Positions 4,460 to 7,614 of a stretch of DNA of 7,614 nucleotides are shown here, in pieces. Under the pieces are notes generated by a model that had not been told where the DNA came from, made no database searches, and saw nothing but the letters and a program-made list of their open reading frames with translations. The translations under genes were made by a program, and so were the position numbers. The first letter of the stretch is position 1. Each line of letters begins with the position of its first letter. The stretch comes from Actinomycetes bacterium (GTDB lineage Bacteria; Actinomycetota; Actinomycetes; Actinomycetales; Cellulomonadaceae). The stretch covers positions 1 to 7,614 of the forward strand of contig JAFABT010000318.1 in NCBI GenBank assembly GCA_023425905.1. The letters are read 5' to 3'.

Positions 4460-5908
4460 TCAGTCGCGAACAGCCCGGGGAGCGGTGAGCTCGCGCACGG
4501 CCGCGTAGCGGGCGCGGATCGCTGCGCCGGGTGTCGCGTCGGCAGGCGCCGCGGTGTGCTCGGTGTCCGAGGCCTCCCACCGCGGCGGGGTGTCGCCGCC
4601 GAGGAGCACCCACGCCGCCTGTCGTGCGGCGCCGTCGGCCACATACTCGCCCGGCTCCGGCACCTGCGTGTCGAGGCCGAGCACGGAGGGTGCGAGCGCG
4701 CGCACCGCGCGCGACCTGGCGCCGCCGCCGATGAGCACGGCACGCCCCGCGGGGATGCCGAGGTCGACGATGGCTGCGAGCCCGTCCGCGAGCCCGCAGA
4801 GCAGGCCCTCGACCGAGGCGCGGGCGAGGTTGGCCGCGGTCGCCGACTCGAGGGTGAGCCCGTGGAAGGCGCCCGTCGCGTCCGGCCGGTTGGGGGTGCG
4901 CTCACCCTCGAGGTACGGCACGAGCGTGAGGCCGCCCGCGCCAGGCTCGGCGGAGAGCGCGAGCTCGGAGAGTCCTTCGTGGTCGAGGCCAAGGATCGTG
5001 CGAGCTGCGTCGAGCACGCGGGAGGCGTTGAGCGTGCACGCGAGCGGGAGGAACGCCCCCGTCGCGTCCGCGAAGCCCGACACGAGCCCTGAGGCGTCGG
5101 CGACCGGGGTCGCGGAGATCGCGCTCACGACGCCCGAGGTGCCGATCGACACCGCGACGTCGCCGACCTCGAGGCCGAGGCCGAGCGCGGCCGCAGCGTT
5201 GTCGCCCGCACCGGGGCCGAGGACGACGCCCTCGGGGATGCCGGGGTGCGCGACCGTGCGGCCGGCCTCCTCAGAGGGACCGAGCACGCGGGGAAGCACC
5301 ACGCCGGAGGTGTCCCGACGCAGGGCAAGGTCGAGGATGTCGCGGCGGTACTCGCCCGTCGCGGGGGACCAGTAGCCGGTGCCGGAGGCGTCGGACCGGT
5401 CGGTGACGAGGGCGTCGAGGCCCGGGGCGCCGGCGAGGCGCCACGTGAGCCAGTCGTGGGGGAGTGCGACGGCCGCGACGCGTGCGGCGTTGTCGGGCTC
5501 GGCGTCCGCGAGCCAGCGCAGCTTCGTCACCGTGTAGGAGGCGACGGGCACGGAGCCCGTGGCCTCGGCCCAGGCGGTCGCGCCGCCGTCGAGCTCGGCG
5601 ACGAGGTCGCTCGCCGCGGCGGCCGAGCGGGTGTCGTTCCACAGCAGGGCGTCGCGGATCACGGCGCCGTCGGCGTCGAGCGCGACCATGCCGTGCTGCT
5701 GCCCGCCGACCGCGATCGCGGAGACGTCGTCAAGACCGCCCGCGTCGGCGACGGCCTCGAGCAGCGCGGTCCACCAGTGCTCAGGATCGATCGCGGTGCC
5801 GTCCGGGTGCGACGCGCGACCGGAGCGCACGAGCGCTCCGGTCGCGGCGTCGCGGACGACGACCTTGCAGGACTGGGTGGAGGAGTCCACCCCGGCTACG
5901 AGAGTCAT
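4460..5908 (-). CDS. xylB: Xylulokinase (FGGY carbohydrate kinase)
   Basis: A 482-residue cytosolic kinase that phosphorylates D-xylulose to D-xylulose 5-phosphate with ATP. Visible FGGY features: the first phosphate loop GVDSST (6-11), GQQHGMV (69-75), WNDTRS (90-95), the LPHDWLTWRLAG segment (149-160), TDRSDASGTGYW (169-180), GPGAGDNAA (231-239) with the presumed catalytic base Asp236, a second nucleotide-binding loop SIGTSGVV, and the C-terminal GGGARSRA with GEYVADGAARQAAW. Length and motifs fit bacterial XylB; the upstream xylA settles the sugar over other FGGY substrates such as gluconate or glycerol. The ATG is preceded by AAGGAC about 10 bases upstream. The gene starts 38 bases after the end of xylA with no visible promoter in the gap, so both are probably on one transcript. 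Its end faces lsr2 across a hairpin. Confidence 0.93.
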   Translation of the reverse strand: MTLVAGVDSSTQSCKVVVRDAATGALVRSGRASHPDGTAIDPEHWWTALLEAVADAGGLDDVSAIAVGGQQHGMVALDADGAVIRDALLWNDTRSAAAASDLVAELDGGATAWAEATGSVPVASYTVTKLRWLADAEPDNAARVAAVALPHDWLTWRLAGAPGLDALVTDRSDASGTGYWSPATGEYRRDILDLALRRDTSGVVLPRVLGPSEEAGRTVAHPGIPEGVVLGPGAGDNAAAALGLGLEVGDVAVSIGTSGVVSAISATPVADASGLVSGFADATGAFLPLACTLNASRVLDAARTILGLDHEGLSELALSAEPGAGGLTLVPYLEGERTPNRPDATGAFHGLTLESATAANLARASVEGLLCGLADGLAAIVDLGIPAGRAVLIGGGARSRAVRALAPSVLGLDTQVPEPGEYVADGAARQAAWVLLGGDTPPRWEASDTEHTAAPADATPGAAIRARYAAVRELTAPRAVRD

Positions 5909-5918
5909 CGAGCAGGCC

Positions 5919-5924
5919 GTCCTT
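5919..5924 (-). promoter_or_regulatory. Ribosome binding site of xylB
   Basis: On the minus strand AAGGAC lies 10 bases before the xylB ATG, a slightly long but usable spacing. The 37-base xylA-xylB gap contains nothing else recognisable and no promoter-like pair. Confidence 0.5.
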
Positions 5925-5946
5925 GTCCTAGTTCCGGTTCAGCGGG

Positions 5947-7134
5947 TCAGCGGGCGCCGAGCGCGTGCTCGAGGGCCAGCTGGTTGAGGCGGACGAAGCC
6001 GAAGCCCTTGGCGCCGACGGCGTCGGCGTCGACGTCCTCGTAGGCCGAGGTGTCGGCGAGGAACGCCTCGAGGGTCTCGCCCTCGGCGAGCGTGGGCTCG
6101 GCGAGCGAGAACACGCCGGACGCCTCGAGCGCCTCCTGGACCTCCGGGTCCGCGCGGAACGCGAGGGCGCGCTCCTTGAGGATGAGGTACGTGCGGATGT
6201 TCGCCTCGGCGGAGGCCCAGACGCCCTCGAAGTCCTCGGTGCGCGAGGGCTTGTAGTCGAAGTGCTTGGCGCCGGTGTAGCGCGGGCCACCGCTCGGGAA
6301 GCCGTTCTCGAGCAGGTCGACCGTCGCGAAGGCGGAGAAGACGTCGCCGTGACCGAAGACGAGGTCCTGGTCGAACTTGATCGAGCGCTGGCCGTTGAGG
6401 TCGATGTGGAAGAGCTTGTCCTGCCACAGCGCCTGGGCGATGCCCGTCGTGAAGTTGAGGCCGGCCATCTGCTCGTGGCCCGTCTCCGGGTTGAGGCCGA
6501 CGATGTCGCCGTTCTCGAGGGTGGAGATGAGGCCGAGCGCGTGGCCGATCGTCGGGAGCAGGATGTCGCCGCGGGGCTCGTTCGGCTTGGGCTCGAGCGC
6601 GATGCGCATGCCGTAGCCCTTGGACTTGATGTACGCGGCGACGGTGTCGATGCCCTCGGCGTAGCGGGCGTGCGCGGCGTAGAGGTCCTTGGCCGAGTCG
6701 TACTCGGCGCCCTCGCGGCCGCCCCACATGACGAAGGTCTCCGCGTCGAGCTCGGCGGCGAGGTCGACGTTGCGGAGGATCTTGCGGAGCGCGTAGCGGC
6801 GCACCTGGCGGTCGTTCGACGTGAACGCGCCGTCCTTGAACATCGGGTGGCTGAAGGTGTTGGTCGTCACCATCTCGACGGTGACGCCGGTGTCGGCGAG
6901 CGCCTGGCGGAAGTTGCCGAGGATGCGGTCGCGCTCGGCGGCGTCGGAGCCGAAGGGGACGACGTCGTCGTCGTGGAAGGTGACGTGCGCTGCGCCGAGC
7001 TCGGCGAGCTTGTGGACGGACTCGACCGGGTCGAGCCACGGGCGGGTGGCGCTGCCGAACTGGTCCTGGGCGTTCCAGCCGACGGTCCAGAGGCCGAAGC
7101 TGAAGCGGTCTTCACGGGTGGGGGTCAGGCTCAC
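5947..7134 (-). CDS. xylA: Xylose isomerase (class I, actinobacterial type)
   Basis: A 395-residue cytosolic TIM-barrel enzyme interconverting D-xylose and D-xylulose; the family needs two divalent metals (Mg, Mn or Co). Active-site residues fall at the same numbers as in the Streptomyces enzymes: Trp16, His54 in FHDDD, Phe94, Trp137 in MWGGREG, Glu181 and Lys183 in LEPKP, Glu217 and His220 in NPETGHEQ, Asp245 in HIDLN, and Asp255/Asp257 in KFDQD. The last metal ligand is Asp293 in HFDYKP, shifted by six because of a slightly longer loop (LLENGFPSGGPRYTGAK). The N terminus (EDRFSFGLWTVGW) and the roughly 390-residue length mark class I rather than the longer class II group. The GTG start is preceded by a good Shine-Dalgarno (GAGGAG). 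It is first in a xylA-xylB operon and divergent from a ROK regulator. All key residues are present, so it should be active. Confidence 0.97.
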   Translation of the reverse strand: MSLTPTREDRFSFGLWTVGWNAQDQFGSATRPWLDPVESVHKLAELGAAHVTFHDDDVVPFGSDAAERDRILGNFRQALADTGVTVEMVTTNTFSHPMFKDGAFTSNDRQVRRYALRKILRNVDLAAELDAETFVMWGGREGAEYDSAKDLYAAHARYAEGIDTVAAYIKSKGYGMRIALEPKPNEPRGDILLPTIGHALGLISTLENGDIVGLNPETGHEQMAGLNFTTGIAQALWQDKLFHIDLNGQRSIKFDQDLVFGHGDVFSAFATVDLLENGFPSGGPRYTGAKHFDYKPSRTEDFEGVWASAEANIRTYLILKERALAFRADPEVQEALEASGVFSLAEPTLAEGETLEAFLADTSAYEDVDADAVGAKGFGFVRLNQLALEHALGAR

Positions 7135-7141
7135 GGTAGGT

Positions 7142-7147
7142 CTCCTC
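7142..7147 (-). promoter_or_regulatory. Ribosome binding site of xylA
   Basis: On the minus strand GAGGAG lies seven bases before the xylA GTG codon, an ideal position. It supports the GTG at 7134-7132 as the start. Confidence 0.8.
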
Positions 7148-7169
7148 GTCGAGATTTGTCTTACGGATG

Positions 7170-7195
7170 AACTTATTGCCCGCGGACGCTAAGGT
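7170..7195. repeat. Imperfect dyad, candidate ROK operator
   Basis: Centred between 7182 and 7183, nine of thirteen base pairs are symmetric: outer arms AACTTA (7170-7175) and TAAGGT (7190-7195), and a central CCGCGG. It spans both -10 elements, so a bound repressor would block both promoters. Part of the symmetry is simply two divergent -10 boxes facing each other, which weakens the case. Confidence 0.35.
7190..7195 (+). promoter_or_regulatory. Putative -10 element (TAAGGT) of the ROK regulator gene, leaderless start
   Basis: TAAGGT is followed by six bases (CAACCC) and the ATG at 7202, the same geometry as before lysS and the small membrane protein gene. No Shine-Dalgarno precedes the ATG. 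There is no strong -35 at 16-18 bases upstream (ATGAAC at 7167-7172 is a poor match). Confidence 0.55.
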
Positions 7196-7201
7196 CAACC
7201 C

Positions 7202-7614
7202 ATGGTCGATGACAGCCTGGCACCCCGCCTGCGGGACCCGCTAGGGACCCTGGGTCCGTTGTCGGCCCGCCGCTTCGCCGCGTCCGCGCCCGCTCGGCGC
7301 GGCGCGCGGCAGGGCAGCCTCCGCGAGCACAACCTCGCCCTCGTCCTCGCCCACGTCGTCGCGTCGAGCCGCACCGAACCCGGCCCGTCCCGCGCCGATC
7401 TCGCCGCCCGCACGGGTCTCACCCGCGGCGCCGTCTCCGCGCTCGTCGACCAGCTGCTCGCCGCCGACCTCCTCGTCGAGGGGGAGCCCGAGCCCAGCCA
7501 GCGCGCCGGCCGTCCCGCGGTCCCGCTCGAACCCGCCCAGGGCACGGTCGTCGGCCTCGGCGCGGAGATCAACGTCGACTACCTCGGCCTCACCGCACGC
7601 GACCTGTACGGCGA
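7202..7614 (+). CDS. ROK-family transcriptional regulator, probable xylose repressor, 3' partial
   Basis: The frame from the ATG runs open to the window edge (137 full codons). After a 35-residue Arg/Ala/Pro-rich N-terminal extension comes the winged helix-turn-helix: QGSLREHNLALVLAHVV (37-53), then SRADLAARTGLTRGAVSALVDQLLAADLL (63-91) holding the recognition helix, and the wing with AGRPAVPLEP (102-111). From about residue 115 (TVVGLGAEINVDYLGLTA) the sugar-kinase-like ROK domain begins and is cut off. XylR-type ROK proteins repress xylose genes and release DNA upon binding xylose. Position and orientation, divergent from xylA with overlapping promoters, make a local xylose repressor the best guess, but the sugar-binding part is outside the window, so another sugar is possible and I give no symbol. 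Autoregulation is likely from the shared promoter region. Confidence 0.85.
   Translation, partial: MVDDSLAPRLRDPLGTLGPLSARRFAASAPARRGARQGSLREHNLALVLAHVVASSRTEPGPSRADLAARTGLTRGAVSALVDQLLAADLLVEGEPEPSQRAGRPAVPLEPAQGTVVGLGAEINVDYLGLTARDLYG

Larger units (their letters stand above)
7170..7198 (-). promoter_or_regulatory. xylA promoter
   Basis: Read on the minus strand, TTGACC (7198-7193) is a near-consensus -35, followed by exactly 17 bases and the -10 TAAGTT (7175-7170). Transcription would start near 7163, leaving about 30 bases of leader with the xylA Shine-Dalgarno. The -35 overlaps the -10 of the divergent ROK gene. Confidence 0.7.

Noticed and set aside
6957..6976. Runs of GAC/GTC triplets in xylA and similar runs in other genes
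   Set aside because: They encode Asp/Val-rich coding segments in the dominant codons; no evidence of a functional microsatellite.
5965..7170. 401-codon plus-strand open frame antisense to xylA
   Set aside because: It mirrors xylA codon bias (Glu/Gly/Val/Arg-rich, no motifs), and xylA has every active-site residue.
7195..7572. Minus-strand open frame opposite the ROK gene
   Set aside because: Low-complexity Ser/Arg/Ala translation; the plus strand encodes a recognisable wHTH and ROK start.
1..7614. CRISPR, insertion sequence, tRNA, prophage or defence genes
   Set aside because: No spaced direct repeats, transposase motifs, terminal repeats, tRNA-like folds or defence domains were seen; the genes are metabolic, translation-related, nucleoid or regulatory.

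Overview
The window reads as chromosomal DNA of a very GC-rich actinobacterium, most likely an order Micrococcales member such as a Cellulomonas, Oerskovia or Promicromonospora relative. The support is the strong G/C third-position bias, an Lsr2 nucleoid protein, a class I (Streptomyces-type) xylose isomerase, and several genes whose start codon lies 6-7 bases after a TANNNT -10 element, as expected for leaderless actinobacterial transcripts. The genus call is an inference; no rRNA gene or other taxonomic marker is present.

Layout. Bases 1-828 (+) hold the 3' part of a cell-wall peptidase gene (LGFP-like segment plus a VanY/M15B domain). Then follows a co-oriented housekeeping block on the + strand: nadC (894-1916, NAD biosynthesis), lysS (2031-3584, lysyl-tRNA synthetase), a 64-residue single-pass membrane protein of unknown function (3634-3828), and lsr2 (4030-4371, xenogeneic-silencing nucleoid protein). 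lsr2 has a structured 201-base upstream region with a dyad over the putative -10, a strong 9-bp hairpin and a possible 11-codon leader ORF ending on the lsr2 start codon. A 17-bp-stem hairpin at 4394-4431 separates lsr2 from the convergent xylose genes.

The second half is a xylose catabolic locus on the - strand: xylA (7134-5947) followed after 37 bases by xylB (5908-4460). XylA converts D-xylose to D-xylulose and XylB phosphorylates it to D-xylulose 5-phosphate for the pentose phosphate pathway. Divergent from xylA, a ROK-family repressor gene (7202 to beyond 7614, + strand) runs off the window. The 67-base gap between xylA and the ROK gene holds two overlapping promoters and an imperfect dyad, a plausible site for xylose-responsive (auto)regulation.

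There are no RNA genes, CRISPR arrays, insertion sequences or prophage genes that I can see, and no gene-free stretch over 300 bases. I found no new multi-gene system. The points most worth a second look are regulatory: the repeated leaderless-start architecture, the lsr2 leader, and the overlapping xylA/ROK promoters.
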